Counted from the stretch's first letter, positions 23,044-33,569 are shown. The stretch is 64,000 bases of DNA from Inquilinus limosus_F (GCF_051487185.1 NZ_JAHVDK010000007.1:1-64000); one strand, 5' to 3'. Notes: generated by a model not told the origin, from the sequence alone. Numbers and translations are program-made.

Positions 23044-23072
23044 AATATCGGAAGCGGAACGAGGCTTGGCAA
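23044..23072 (-). promoter_or_regulatory. Promoter candidate for the ribH leader
   Basis: TTGCCA (23072-23067), 17 bases, GATATT (23049-23044) on the minus strand. Transcription would start near 23037, leaving the whole FMN riboswitch in the leader. Confidence 0.45.
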
Positions 23073-23185
23073 GGCCGGACGCGACATGGCGGTGGCGCGG
23101 CTGCGACATCGCGGGACGGGTCCCGCACAATCGACTCGGCCGAGAGGCAGCATCCTGGGCGCCTGATCCTGAAGGGAGGCGAGCG

Positions 23186-23620
23186 ATGACGGACCAGACC
23201 GGCGGCTGCCTGTGCGGCGCCGTGCGCTATCGGGTGACGGGCCCGCTGCGGCAGGTGGTGGCCTGCCATTGCGGCCAGTGCCGCCGCACCTCCGGCCATT
23301 ACGCCGCCTTCACCGCCTGCGCCGCCGGTAACCTGGTGCTGGAGAGCGACCGCGCGCTGCGCTGGTACCGCTCCTCCCCCGAGGCGGAGCGCGGCTTCTG
23401 CGGCGAATGCGGCAGCAACCTGTTCTGGAAGCCGTCCCACGGCCGCACCATCAGCATCGCCGCCGGCACGCTGGACGGCGCCACCGGGCTCGCGATCGGC
23501 GGCCATCTCTTCACCGCCGACAAGGGCGACTACTACGCGATCGCCGACGATGCCCCGCAATGGCCGCGGTATCCGGAGGAGGGCGATCCCGACTATCCGC
23601 AGGTGCCGGGGCTGGGGTGA
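23186..23620 (+). CDS. GFA family zinc-binding protein
   Basis: A 144-residue protein of the GFA (glutathione-dependent formaldehyde-activating-like) fold. The zinc and structural Cys pattern is present: GGCLCGAVRYRV, then ACHCGQCRRTSG, then RGFCGECGSNLFW. Named members act on glutathione adducts, but most of the family, including this one, has no known substrate. GAAGGGAGGCGAGCG leads into the ATG at 23186. It stands alone, divergent from the ribH leader. Confidence 0.88.
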   Translation: MTDQTGGCLCGAVRYRVTGPLRQVVACHCGQCRRTSGHYAAFTACAAGNLVLESDRALRWYRSSPEAERGFCGECGSNLFWKPSHGRTISIAAGTLDGATGLAIGGHLFTADKGDYYAIADDAPQWPRYPEEGDPDYPQVPGLG

Positions 23621-23623
23621 TCG

Positions 23624-23962
23624 CTAGAACGGCGAATCCGCCGGCGCCTGCTCGCGCCGCCCGACCATGTCGTAATCGCGCAGCACCGCGGCGATGCGCA
23701 GGCGGTAGCCCTGGAAGATGCCGGCCCGGCCGGCGGCCTGGGCGATCCGGTGCTCGGCCCGGTTGCGCCAGCGCGCCACCGCATCCTCGTCCTCCCAGAA
23801 GGACAGCGACAGCAGCTTGTCCGGGTTGGTCAGGCTGCGGAATCGCTCGACCGAGATGAAGCCGGGCATCTGCTCCAAAATCGGCCGCAAGCGTGCGGCG
23901 TGGTCGAGATAATCGTCGAACCGGCCCTCCGCCGGCTCGACCTCGAAGATCACGGCGATCAT
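23624..23962 (-). CDS. Antibiotic biosynthesis monooxygenase (ABM) domain protein
   Basis: A 112-residue ferredoxin-like protein: MIAVIFEVEPAEGRFDDYLD, MPGFISVERFRSLTNPDKLL, SLSFWEDEDAVARWRNRAEH. This is the ABM domain, found in cofactor-free quinone-forming monooxygenases and in many heme-degrading or unknown proteins. Its start overlaps the tldD stop (ATGA), so the two are translationally coupled; a functional link is not known. Confidence 0.82.
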   Translation of the reverse strand: MIAVIFEVEPAEGRFDDYLDHAARLRPILEQMPGFISVERFRSLTNPDKLLSLSFWEDEDAVARWRNRAEHRIAQAAGRAGIFQGYRLRIAAVLRDYDMVGRREQAPADSPF

Positions 23963-25392
23963 GCGCGGGTGCCGCCCACCGTCAGCCCGTCGATCCGGAG
24001 CGTCGGCTGGCCGACGCCGACCGGCACGCCCTGGCCCTCCTTGCCGCAGGTGCCGATGCCGGGGTCAAGCGCCATGTCGTCGCCGACCATCGCCACCTTG
24101 GTCAGCGCGTCCGGGCCGTTGCCGATCAGGGTCGCGCCCTTCACCGCCGGGCCGATCTTGCCGTCCTCGATCAGATAGGCCTCGGAGGCGGAGAACACGA
24201 ACTTGCCGTTGGTGATGTCGACCTGGCCGCCGCCGAAATTGACGGCGTAGAGGCCGCGCTTGACCGAGGCCAGGATCTCCGCCGGCGAAGTGTCGCCGCC
24301 GAGCATGATGGTGTTGGTCATCCGCGGCATCGGGTGATGGGCGTGGCTCTGCCGCCGGCCGTTGCCGGTCGGCGTCATGCCCATCAGCCGGGCGTTCATC
24401 CGGTCCTGCATGTAGCCGACCAGGATGCCGTCCTCGATCAGCGTGGTGCTGCGCGTCGGCGTGCCCTCGTCGTCGACTGTCAGGCTGCCGCGCCGGTCCG
24501 GCAGGGTGCCGTCGTCGACCACGGTGACGCCTGGCGCCGCCACACGCTGGCCCATCAGGCCGGAGAAGGCGGAGGTCCTTTTGCGGTTGAAGTCCCCCTC
24601 AAGCCCGTGGCCGATCGCCTCGTGCAGCAGGATGCCGGGCCAGCCGGGGCCGAGCACCACGGTCATCTCGCCGGCCGGCGCCTCGACCGCGTCGAGCCGG
24701 ACCAGGGCCTGGCGCAGCGCCTCGTCCACCGCCGCCTGCCACTGCGCCGGCTCGAGGTAGAAGTCGTAGCCGGTGCGGCCGCCGGCGCCGTGGCTGCCGC
24801 TCTCCATCCGGTCGCCGTCGCCGACCACGACCGAGACGTTGACCCGCACCAGCGGCCGGATGTCGGCGGCGTGACGGCCGTCGGCGCGGATGATCCGCAC
24901 CGCCTGCCAATGGCCGCTGATCGAGGCGCTGACCTGGCGCACCCGCGGGTCCTTCGCCCGGGCATAGGCGTCGATCTCGGCCAGGACCTTGACCTTGGCC
25001 TCGAACGGCACGGCCGAGAGCGGATTGGCGTCGGTGTAGAGCTGCCGGTTGGTGCCTTGCGGCGGCTCGGCCAGGCTGCCGCCATGGCCGGCGCGGATCG
25101 CGCGCACCGTCTCCGCGGCCCGCTTGACCGCCTCCTCGCTGAGGGTCGAGGCGTGGCTGTAGCCGGTGGTCTCGCCGGCCACCGCCCGCAGGCCGAATCC
25201 CTGGCTGGTGTCGAAGCTGGCGCTCTTCAGCTTGCCGTCGTCCCAGCTCAGCCCCTCGGACTGGACGTATTCGAGGAACAGCTCGCCGTCGTCGGCGCCG
25301 TGCAGGGCGTCGCCGACCAGCCGCTCGAGCCGGGTGCGGTCGAGCCCGGCCCGGGTGAAGAACAGGTCGTCGGTCTGGTCGAGGACGCTCAT
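23959..25392 (-). CDS. tldD: Metalloprotease TldD
   Basis: A 477-residue metalloprotease of the TldD/PmbA family. The zinc motif is in GILLHEAIGHGLEGDFNRK (HExxxH), and a downstream GTCGKEGQGVPVGVGQPT carries the conserved Cys/Gly block. VNFGGGQVDITNGKFVFSAS and SMRIM-like KTRSAF...MGQRV segments are standard. TldD forms a heterodimer with TldE (PmbA), not in this window, and trims unfolded peptides such as modified-peptide leaders or antitoxins. The start at 25392 is set by family length. It is divergent from the cytochrome oxidase operon and followed by the ABM gene. Confidence 0.94.
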   Translation of the reverse strand: MSVLDQTDDLFFTRAGLDRTRLERLVGDALHGADDGELFLEYVQSEGLSWDDGKLKSASFDTSQGFGLRAVAGETTGYSHASTLSEEAVKRAAETVRAIRAGHGGSLAEPPQGTNRQLYTDANPLSAVPFEAKVKVLAEIDAYARAKDPRVRQVSASISGHWQAVRIIRADGRHAADIRPLVRVNVSVVVGDGDRMESGSHGAGGRTGYDFYLEPAQWQAAVDEALRQALVRLDAVEAPAGEMTVVLGPGWPGILLHEAIGHGLEGDFNRKRTSAFSGLMGQRVAAPGVTVVDDGTLPDRRGSLTVDDEGTPTRSTTLIEDGILVGYMQDRMNARLMGMTPTGNGRRQSHAHHPMPRMTNTIMLGGDTSPAEILASVKRGLYAVNFGGGQVDITNGKFVFSASEAYLIEDGKIGPAVKGATLIGNGPDALTKVAMVGDDMALDPGIGTCGKEGQGVPVGVGQPTLRIDGLTVGGTRA

Positions 25393-25724
25393 GGCGGGGA
25401 TTCCGGTCAGCGGATCTGGACTCCTGAGATAATGTGCCCGGCCGGCAGGGGCCAGCCCCGATCGGCCGCAGGCGCCGAATCGGCTGCCGCGCGGATGCGA
25501 CCATTTGCGTGATGGGCGCGGCAGCACGGCCTGTTGTTGGCCCCAGGAACGCCCTGTATTTTCGCCATGGCCAGGATTGGCCCGGCTTCGTGTGGCATTC
25601 GACGCTGTGAGGGCTTCAACCCTCGCGGTTCCGCCGGTATAAGGCCGAACGGAACCGAGCGCCGGCAGCCGCCGACGCGGGGCCATGGGTGGGAACGTCA
25701 ACGATAACGAAAGAGCGGCAAGGC
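25393..25724. other. Intergenic region between tldD and coxB
   Basis: About 330 bases separate the divergent tldD and coxB genes. It holds a candidate sigma-70 promoter for the oxidase operon (25615-25643). No gene, repeat or RNA structure was recognised in the rest. Confidence 0.5.
25615..25643 (+). promoter_or_regulatory. Promoter candidate for the cytochrome oxidase operon
   Basis: TTCAAC (25615-25620), 17 bases, TATAAG (25638-25643), about 80 bases upstream of the coxB start. Confidence 0.4.
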
Positions 25725-26594
25725 ATGCGATCGGGCAGACTGCGTGGATTAACGGCAGGCGCGTCGGTCCTGCTTCTTCTGGGCACGGGCGCGGCCTTCG
25801 CAGACGGCCCTCCGCGGAACTGGCAGCTCGGATTCCAAGAGGCAGCGTCGCCGATCAAGGAGCAGATGGCGAGTTTCCACGACCTGCTCCTGGTCATCAT
25901 CGTCGCCCTCAGCCTGTTCGTGCTGGGGCTGCTGGTCTATGTGATGTGGCGCTTCAACGCCAACCGCAATCCGGTGCCATCGAAGACCGCGCACAATACC
26001 CTGATCGAGGTGATCTGGACGGTCGCGCCGGTCCTGATCCTGCTGGTCATCGCGGCACCGTCGTTCCGGCTGCTCTACGCCAGCGACCGGACGCCGAATC
26101 CGGAGATGACGCTGATCGCGCATGGCTACCAATGGTACTGGGGCTATGAGTACCCGGACCAGAAGATCGCCGAATACACCAGCTACATGGTGAAGGACGC
26201 GGATCTGCAGCCGGGCCAGGTGCGGATGCTGTCGGTCGACAACCCGGTGGTGTTGCCGGTCGACACCGACATCCAGATCCTGACCACCGCGGGTGACGTC
26301 ATCCACTCCTGGGCCGTCCCTGCCTTCGGTCTGAAGAAGGATGCGGTCCCGGGCCGGATGAACGAGACCTGGGTCCGAATCGACAAGCCGGGCGTCTATT
26401 ACGGCCAGTGCTCGCAGCTCTGCGGCACCGACCACGCCTTCATGCCGATCGAGGTGCACGCGGTCAGCCGCGAGGATTTCGACAAATGGGTCATCGAGAA
26501 GGTCGGGCCCAACCCGGCCGAGAAGCCGAAGCTTCTGACCATGACCTGGGACGAGGCGCAGGCGCGCACCAAGCTGGCCCAGGCCGGCCAGTGA
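25725..26594 (+). CDS. coxB: Cytochrome c oxidase subunit II
   Basis: A 289-residue subunit with a signal-like N-terminus (GLTAGASVLLLLGTGAAFAD), two membrane helices (LLLVIIVALSLFVLGLLVYV; IEVIWTVAPVLILLVIAA) and a periplasmic cupredoxin domain that holds the binuclear CuA centre. YQWYWGYEYPD is the aromatic block for electron entry, and GQCSQLCGTDHAFMPIEV gives the Cys, Cys, His and Met ligands; the usual Glu of CSELCG is Gln here, a known variant. It passes electrons from cytochrome c to subunit I. The start is taken as the ATG at 25725; a GTG at 25689 would add 12 residues. First gene of the oxidase operon. Confidence 0.95.
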   Translation: MRSGRLRGLTAGASVLLLLGTGAAFADGPPRNWQLGFQEAASPIKEQMASFHDLLLVIIVALSLFVLGLLVYVMWRFNANRNPVPSKTAHNTLIEVIWTVAPVLILLVIAAPSFRLLYASDRTPNPEMTLIAHGYQWYWGYEYPDQKIAEYTSYMVKDADLQPGQVRMLSVDNPVVLPVDTDIQILTTAGDVIHSWAVPAFGLKKDAVPGRMNETWVRIDKPGVYYGQCSQLCGTDHAFMPIEVHAVSREDFDKWVIEKVGPNPAEKPKLLTMTWDEAQARTKLAQAGQ

Positions 26595-26671
26595 TCCCAA
26601 TCGGGGAGTGATCCCATTCGGGGCCGGCGGCCCCGACAGGCAAGGCCCCGGACGGGGGAGAGGTTGACACG

Positions 26672-28267
26672 ATGGCTCACGCCGAAGCGCACGCACATGG
26701 TCACGACGACCACCATCACAAGCCCGGCTTCATCAAGCGCTGGCTGTTCTCGACCAACCACAAGGACATCGGCACGCTGTACCTGATCTTCGCGATCGTC
26801 GCGGGTCTGGTCGGCGGCGTGTTCTCGCTGCTCATGCGGCTCGAGCTGCAGAATCCGGGGATGCAGTTCCTGTCCGACGGGCAGGAGTGGAACGTCTTCG
26901 TCACCGCCCACGGCCTGACCATGGTCTTCTTCACGGTCATGCCGGCGATGATCGGCGGCTTCGGCAACTGGTTCGTGCCGATCATGATCGGCGCGCCGGA
27001 CATGGCCTTCCCGCGGCTGAACAACATCTCGTTCTGGCTGCTGGTGCCGTCCTTCGCGCTGCTGATCGGCTCGGCCTTCGTCGGCCAGGGCGCCGGCACC
27101 GGCTGGACCATCTACCCGCCGCTGTCCGAGGCCGGGCAGCCCGGCATGTCGGTCGACATGGCGATCTTCTCGCTGCACCTCGCCGGCGCATCCTCGATCC
27201 TCGGCGCGGTGAACTTCATCACCACCATCTTCAACATGCGCGCCCCGGGCATGACGCTGCACAAGATGCCGCTGTTCGTCTGGGCGATGCTGGTGACCGC
27301 CTTCCTGCTGCTGCTGGCCGTGCCGGTGCTGGGCGGCGCCATCACCATGCTGCTGACCGACCGCAACTTCGGCACCAGCTTCTTCAAGCCCGAGGGCGGC
27401 GGCGACCCGCTGCTGTTCCAGCACCTGTTCTGGTTCTTCGGGCACCCCGAGGTCTACATCATGATCCTGCCGGGCTTCGGCATGATCAGCCACATCGTGT
27501 CGACCTTCTCGAAGAAGCCGGTGTTCGGCTATCTCGGCATGGCCTACGCCATGGTCGCGATCGGCGTCGTCGGCTTCGTCGTGTGGGCGCACCACATGTT
27601 CACCACCGGCATCGACGTCGACACCCGCGCCTACTTCACCGCCGCGACCCTGATCATCGCGGTGCCGACCGGCATCAAGATCTTCTCCTGGATCGCGACG
27701 ATGTGGGGCGGGTCGATCGAATTCAAGACGCCGATGCTGTGGGCGATCGGCTTCATCTTCCTGTTCACCATCGGCGGCGTCACCGGCGTGGTGCTGGCCA
27801 ACGCCGGCATCGACGTCGCCCTGCACGACACCTACTACGTGATCGCGCATTTCCACTACGTGCTGTCGCTGGGCGCCGTGTTCTCGATCTTCGGCGGCTT
27901 CTACTACTGGATCGGCAAGATGTCGGGCCGGCAGTACCCGGAGACCTGGGGCAAGATCCATTTCTGGATGACCTTCATCGGCGTCAACCTGACCTTCTTC
28001 CCGCAGCACTTTCTGGGGCTGGCCGGAATGCCGCGGCGCCAGCCGGACTATCCGGACGCGTTCCACGGCTGGAACATGGTGTCGTCCTTCGGCGCCTATA
28101 TCTCGGTCGCGGCCGCCTTCCTGTTCGTCGGCATCGCGATCTACACGGTCAGGTATGGCCGCAAGGTGGAAGGCAATTACTGGGGCGAGGGCGCCACCAC
28201 GCTGGAGTGGACGCTGCCGTCGCCGCCGCCCTTCCACCAGTTCGAGCACCTGCCCCGGATCAAATGA
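26672..28267 (+). CDS. coxA: Cytochrome c oxidase subunit I (aa3 type)
   Basis: A 531-residue heme-copper oxidase core subunit with twelve membrane helices. It starts with a His-rich cytoplasmic end (HAEAHAHGHDDHHH) and STNHKDIGTLYLIFAI. HGLTMVFFTVMPAMIGGFG has the low-spin heme ligand. FWFFGHPEVYIMILPGFGMI supplies the CuB His cross-linked to Tyr, WAHHMFTTG the other two CuB His, and HFHYVLSLGAVF the heme a and a3 ligands. The PEVYI with Glu and the D- and K-channel residues mark the A-type. It reduces oxygen to water and pumps protons. It sits 77 bases after coxB and is followed by a long GC hairpin before ctaB. Confidence 0.98.
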   Translation: MAHAEAHAHGHDDHHHKPGFIKRWLFSTNHKDIGTLYLIFAIVAGLVGGVFSLLMRLELQNPGMQFLSDGQEWNVFVTAHGLTMVFFTVMPAMIGGFGNWFVPIMIGAPDMAFPRLNNISFWLLVPSFALLIGSAFVGQGAGTGWTIYPPLSEAGQPGMSVDMAIFSLHLAGASSILGAVNFITTIFNMRAPGMTLHKMPLFVWAMLVTAFLLLLAVPVLGGAITMLLTDRNFGTSFFKPEGGGDPLLFQHLFWFFGHPEVYIMILPGFGMISHIVSTFSKKPVFGYLGMAYAMVAIGVVGFVVWAHHMFTTGIDVDTRAYFTAATLIIAVPTGIKIFSWIATMWGGSIEFKTPMLWAIGFIFLFTIGGVTGVVLANAGIDVALHDTYYVIAHFHYVLSLGAVFSIFGGFYYWIGKMSGRQYPETWGKIHFWMTFIGVNLTFFPQHFLGLAGMPRRQPDYPDAFHGWNMVSSFGAYISVAAAFLFVGIAIYTVRYGRKVEGNYWGEGATTLEWTLPSPPPFHQFEHLPRIK

Positions 28268-28293
28268 CCCGAGGCCGATAGAGGAGAACCGGG

Positions 28294-28324
28294 CCGGGCC
28301 GCGCGGATCCCCCGTGCGGCCCGG
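28294..28324 (+). promoter_or_regulatory. Hairpin between coxA and ctaB
   Basis: CCGGGCCGC (28294-28302) pairs with GCGGCCCGG (28316-28324); the stem extends inward with one mismatch. No T-run follows. It may stabilise the coxA message or reduce read-through into the assembly genes. Confidence 0.45.
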
Positions 28325-28341
28325 TCCGCTTGAGGTTTATG

Positions 28342-29268
28342 ATGTCGGACGTGACCCTGGACCGGACAGCCCGAACCGCCGCGGCGGATGCCGAAGGCGG
28401 CGCCACCTGGCAGGACTATCTCGCGCTCTTGAAGCCGCGGGTGATGACGCTCGTCGTCTTCACCGGCATCGCCGGGCTGATCGCGGCGCCGGGCCACCTG
28501 CATCCGGTCCTGGCGGCGACCGCGGTGCTGTGCATCGCCGTCGGCGCCGGCGCGGCCGGGGCCATCAACATGTGGTACGACCGCGACATCGATGCGGTGA
28601 TGAGCCGGACCTGCGGCCGGCCGATCGTGCGCGGCCGCATCGCGCCGTCCGAGGCGCTGGCCTTCGGCGTGTTCCTGTCGGTCGCCGCGGTGCTGCTGAT
28701 GGGGTTGGCGGTCAACTGGGTCGCCGCCGGGGTGTTGGCCGCGGCCTCGGCCTTCTACGTCTTCGTCTACACCATCTGGCTGAAGCGGCGGACGCCGCAG
28801 AACATCGTGATCGGCGGCGCCGCCGGCTCGTTCCCGCCGATGATCGGCTGGGCCGCCGTGACCGGCGATGTCAGCGTGCCGTCGATGCTGCTGTTCGCCC
28901 TGATCTTCATGTGGACCCCGCCGCATTTCTGGGCCTTGGCGCTGTTCCGCAGCGACGAATACGCCAAGGCCGGGGTGCCGATGCTGCCGGTGGTGTCCGG
29001 CGCGCGCGAGACCAAGCGCCAGATGCTGGCCTACACTCTGGCCCTGTTCCCGCTCGGCCTCGGGCCCTGGCTGCTCGGCACCGCCGGGCTGACCTACGGC
29101 GTCGGCGCCGCGCTGCTCGGCGCGCTGTTCATCCTCTGCGCCGTGCGGGTGCTGCGCGAGGACGGTGCGACCACGAACCACCGTGCCGCCAAGCAGATGT
29201 TCGGCTATTCGATCTTTTACCTGTTCGCGATCTTCGGCCTTCTGATCATCGACCACATTCATGTCTGA
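28342..29268 (+). CDS. ctaB: Protoheme IX farnesyltransferase (heme O synthase)
   Basis: A 308-residue membrane prenyltransferase of the UbiA superfamily with about nine helices. The farnesyl-diphosphate/magnesium motif is NMWYDRDIDAVMSRTCGRPI, and the second Asp-rich loop region is SGARETKRQMLAYTL. The enzyme converts heme B to heme O, the first step toward heme A for the aa3 oxidase. The ATG at 28342 has GAGG six bases upstream. Its stop overlaps the start of the coxF-like gene, keeping the assembly genes in one transcript. Confidence 0.96.
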   Translation: MSDVTLDRTARTAAADAEGGATWQDYLALLKPRVMTLVVFTGIAGLIAAPGHLHPVLAATAVLCIAVGAGAAGAINMWYDRDIDAVMSRTCGRPIVRGRIAPSEALAFGVFLSVAAVLLMGLAVNWVAAGVLAAASAFYVFVYTIWLKRRTPQNIVIGGAAGSFPPMIGWAAVTGDVSVPSMLLFALIFMWTPPHFWALALFRSDEYAKAGVPMLPVVSGARETKRQMLAYTLALFPLGLGPWLLGTAGLTYGVGAALLGALFILCAVRVLREDGATTNHRAAKQMFGYSIFYLFAIFGLLIIDHIHV

Positions 29269-29422
29269 GATGGCCGACCGTTCCAAGCCGATCCCGATCA
29301 ACGCCCCGGCGCCCGACGCCCGGCGCCGCCTGCGGGGCCGCAACATCGCGCTCGCCCTCGGCCTCCTGGCCTGGATCGTGCTGATCTACGTGATCACCAT
29401 CGTCAAGATGAAGGGGGGCTGA
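29261..29422 (+). CDS. CoxF-like small membrane protein
   Basis: A 53-residue protein with a polar Pro/Arg-rich start and one membrane helix (IALALGLLAWIVLIYVITIV) near the C-terminus. Its position between ctaB and ctaG, length and topology match the CoxF open frame of alphaproteobacterial oxidase operons, thought to help assembly. It begins within the ctaB stop (8-base overlap) and ends one base before the ctaG start. Confidence 0.75.
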   Translation: MSEMADRSKPIPINAPAPDARRRLRGRNIALALGLLAWIVLIYVITIVKMKGG

Positions 29423-29423
29423 G

Positions 29424-30032
29424 ATGAGCGGCCCGGCCGGGATGGATCCGAAGATCCGGCGCCGCAACCGCCTGATTCTGACCGGGCTCTGCGGCGTTGC
29501 CTTCTCGATGGGCGTGCTGGCCTTCGCCTCGGTGCCTCTCTACCGGCTGTTCTGCCAGGTCACCGGCTATGGCGGCACCACCCAGGTCGCCGAATCGGTC
29601 TCCGGCCAGGTGCTCGACCGCACGGTGCGGGTGCGCTTCGTCGCCAACACCGATTCCGGCCTGCCCTGGACCTTCAAGGCCGAGCAGACCGAGGTCGAGG
29701 TCCGTCTCGGCGAGCCGGCGCTGATCTACTTCCAGGCCACCAACAACGCCAAGGAGCCGACCGCCGGCCAGGCGGTCTACAACGTCACGCCGGACAAGGT
29801 CGGGCTCTACTTCTCCAAGGTGCAGTGCTTCTGCTTCACCGAACAGATCATCCAGCCGGGCGAGACGGTGGAGTTTCCGGTCTATTTCTACGTCGACGCG
29901 GCGATGGACGCGCAGCCGAACCTGCAGGACGTGCGCACCATCACCCTGTCCTACACCTTCTATGCCCAGCGCTCGAAGGCGCTGGAGAATGCAGTCGCCG
30001 CCTACTATCGTGCGGCCAAGAACGACAGCTGA
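29424..30032 (+). CDS. ctaG: Cytochrome c oxidase assembly protein CtaG/Cox11
   Basis: A 202-residue copper chaperone with an N-terminal membrane helix (RLILTGLCGVAFSMGVLAFA, then VPLYRLFCQVTGYGGTTQ) and a periplasmic immunoglobulin-like domain. The copper motif is KVQCFCFTEQ, and PVYFYVDAAMD is the other family mark. It delivers copper to the CuB site of subunit I. The start follows the coxF-like stop by one base. Confidence 0.96.
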   Translation: MSGPAGMDPKIRRRNRLILTGLCGVAFSMGVLAFASVPLYRLFCQVTGYGGTTQVAESVSGQVLDRTVRVRFVANTDSGLPWTFKAEQTEVEVRLGEPALIYFQATNNAKEPTAGQAVYNVTPDKVGLYFSKVQCFCFTEQIIQPGETVEFPVYFYVDAAMDAQPNLQDVRTITLSYTFYAQRSKALENAVAAYYRAAKNDS

Positions 30033-30108
30033 CGGCGCGCCGGGAGCCGGAGCGATGGGACGGAACACCGAAACGAACATCGGAAAAGAGACCGAGAGGG
30101 GCACGAGG

Positions 30109-30990
30109 ATGAGCAGCACCGACGTCCATGCCGACCGGCACGAGACGAGCTACGAACTGAACACGGTTCCGCATCCCTATCATCTGGTCGACCCCAGCCC
30201 GTGGCCGCTGCTCGGCTCGCTCGCGGCCGGCGTCATGGCGATCGGCGGCGTCCTGTTCATGCATGACGAGGGGCCGGCGCTGCTGATCATCGGCTTCCTC
30301 GGCGTGCTGGGGGTGATGTTCGGCTGGTGGCGCGACGTCATCAAGGAAGCCACCTTCCGCAAGCTGCACACCCCGGTGGTGAAGCTCGGCCTGCGCTACG
30401 GCATGATGCTGTTCATCGCCTCGGAGGTGATGTTCTTCGTCGCTTTCTTCTGGGCGTATTTCGACTCCAGTCTGTTCGTCAACGAGGCGGCGCAATACGC
30501 GCGGGTCGAGGCGACCGGGGGCATCTGGCCGCCCAAGGGCATCATCCCGGTCGACGCCTTCCATTTCCCGCTGCTGATGACCCTGGTGCTGCTGCTGTCG
30601 GGCTGCACCGTCACCTGGGCGCATCACGAGATCGTCGAAGGCAACATGAAGGAGGCGTCGAAGGCGCTCGGCGTCACCGTGCTCCTCGGCATCATCTTCA
30701 CCTGCATCCAGCTCTACGAATACACCCACGCGGAGTTCGGCTTCCGCGACGGCATCTTCTCCTCGACCTTCTACATGGCGACCGGCTTCCACGGCTTCCA
30801 CGTGCTGGTCGGCACCATCTTCCTGGCGGTGTGCTGGTTCCGCACCGCGCGTGGCGACTTCACCAAGGACAGCCATTTCGGTTTCGAGGCCGCGGCCTGG
30901 TACTGGCACTTCGTCGACGCGGTCTGGCTGTTCCTGTTCATCGCTATTTACTGGTGGGGCGGCAGCGGCGCCGCAGCCGCGGCGCACTGA
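30109..30990 (+). CDS. coxC: Cytochrome c oxidase subunit III
   Basis: A 293-residue subunit with seven membrane helices. HPYHLVDPSPWPLLGSLAA opens the family, FFVAFFWAYFDSSL and GFHGFHVLVGTIFLAVCW are core helices, and AAWYWHFVDAVWLFLFIAIY ends it. It supports the proton-entry region of subunit I. The start at 30109 is set by family length and a GAGG upstream. An open 76-base gap to ctaG has no other feature. Confidence 0.96.
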   Translation: MSSTDVHADRHETSYELNTVPHPYHLVDPSPWPLLGSLAAGVMAIGGVLFMHDEGPALLIIGFLGVLGVMFGWWRDVIKEATFRKLHTPVVKLGLRYGMMLFIASEVMFFVAFFWAYFDSSLFVNEAAQYARVEATGGIWPPKGIIPVDAFHFPLLMTLVLLLSGCTVTWAHHEIVEGNMKEASKALGVTVLLGIIFTCIQLYEYTHAEFGFRDGIFSSTFYMATGFHGFHVLVGTIFLAVCWFRTARGDFTKDSHFGFEAAAWYWHFVDAVWLFLFIAIYWWGGSGAAAAAH

Positions 30991-30995
30991 CCTCG

Positions 30996-31349
30996 GTGCC
31001 CTACGGCCCCGTCTCTCCCCTGACCGCGGCGCTGGGCTGCAAATGCCCGCGCTGCGGCCAGGGTGCCCTGTTCAAGGGCTTCCTGACGGTCGCCGAGCGC
31101 TGCCCGGTCTGCGACCTCGACCTCTCGGAGGTCGATTCGGGGGACGGCCCCGCCGTCTTCCTGATCTTCATTCTCGGCTTCACCGTGGTGCCGTTCGCGC
31201 TCTGGCTCGGCATCGCCTACGACTTGCCCGACTGGGCCCCGATCACGATCGGCGGCGTCCTGATCATCCTGCTCACCGCCATCCTGATCCGCCCCGCCAA
31301 GGCCTATGTCGTGGCGCTGCAGTACCGGCACCGCAGCACCGGCACGTGA
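30996..31349 (+). CDS. DUF983 protein
   Basis: A 117-residue protein with an N-terminal zinc-ribbon (CKCPRCGQG and ERCPVCDLDL) and two membrane helices (FLIFILGFTVVPFALWLGIA; ITIGGVLIILLTAIL). DUF983 genes sit in oxidase operons of many alphaproteobacteria and are thought to aid assembly or copper handling; no function is proven. It starts with GTG at 30996 and lies between coxC and surf1. Confidence 0.87.
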   Translation: MPYGPVSPLTAALGCKCPRCGQGALFKGFLTVAERCPVCDLDLSEVDSGDGPAVFLIFILGFTVVPFALWLGIAYDLPDWAPITIGGVLIILLTAILIRPAKAYVVALQYRHRSTGT

Positions 31350-31353
31350 GTTG

Positions 31354-32075
31354 ATGGTGCGGCGTTTCCGGCCGGAGTTCTGGCCGACCGTTTTCCTGAT
31401 CCCCGCCCTCGTCCTGCTGCTCGGCCTCGGCGTCTGGCAGCTCGAGCGGCGTGTCTGGAAGGCCGATCTCATCAACCGGATCGAGCACGGGCTGGCCGCG
31501 CCTCCGGCACCGCTGCCGGCCGAGATCGATCCCGGCTTCGACTACCGCCACGTCACCGTCACCGGCCGCTTCGACGCTGCCCACGCCTTCCGGCTGCTGG
31601 CCCGCGTGCATGACGGTGCGGCCGGGATCCAGGTGGTCGCGCCGCTGATCCGCGACGACGACGGGCCGGCGGTGCTGGTCAATCGCGGCTGGGTGCCGCT
31701 CGGCCCCGACGGCAAGCCCGCCGCCTTCGACCCGCCGCCCGCAGGCACCGTGACGGTCGAGGGCGTGGCCCGCCGTCCCCTGCCGCAGGGCTGGATGCAG
31801 CCCGACAACAGCCCGGCGACCAACGAGTGGTTCTGGATCGACCCGAAGGCCATGGCCGCCGCGGCCGGGCTGGACCGGGTGGCGCCGGTGGTCGTGGAGC
31901 AGGCGGCCGGCCCGGACCGCAGTCGATACCCGCTGGGCGGCCAGACCAAGGTCGACCTGCCGAACGACCATCTGCAATATGCGATCACCTGGTTCGGCTT
32001 CGCCGCCATCCTGGTCGCGATCTACCTGCTGCACCATCTGCGGCGCGGCCGCGCCGCCGGGAAAGGACCCGAAGC

Positions 32076-32079
<4 letters not shown>
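31354..32079 (+). CDS. surf1: SURF1 family oxidase assembly factor
   Basis: A 241-residue protein with the SURF1 plan: an N-terminal helix (FWPTVFLIPALVLLLGLGVW followed by QLERRVWK), a periplasmic domain, and a C-terminal helix (YAITWFGFAAILVAIYLLHH). VLVNRGWVP and NEWFWIDPKAM are family blocks. It helps deliver heme A to subunit I. Its stop overlaps the start of the carboxypeptidase (ATGA), and it closes the oxidase operon. Confidence 0.94.

Positions 32080-33569
<1,490 letters not shown>

Noticed and set aside
26399..28249. Long open frame antisense to coxA, rich in Arg, His and Asp
   Set aside because: It mirrors a certain membrane protein gene and has no start site or homology of its own.
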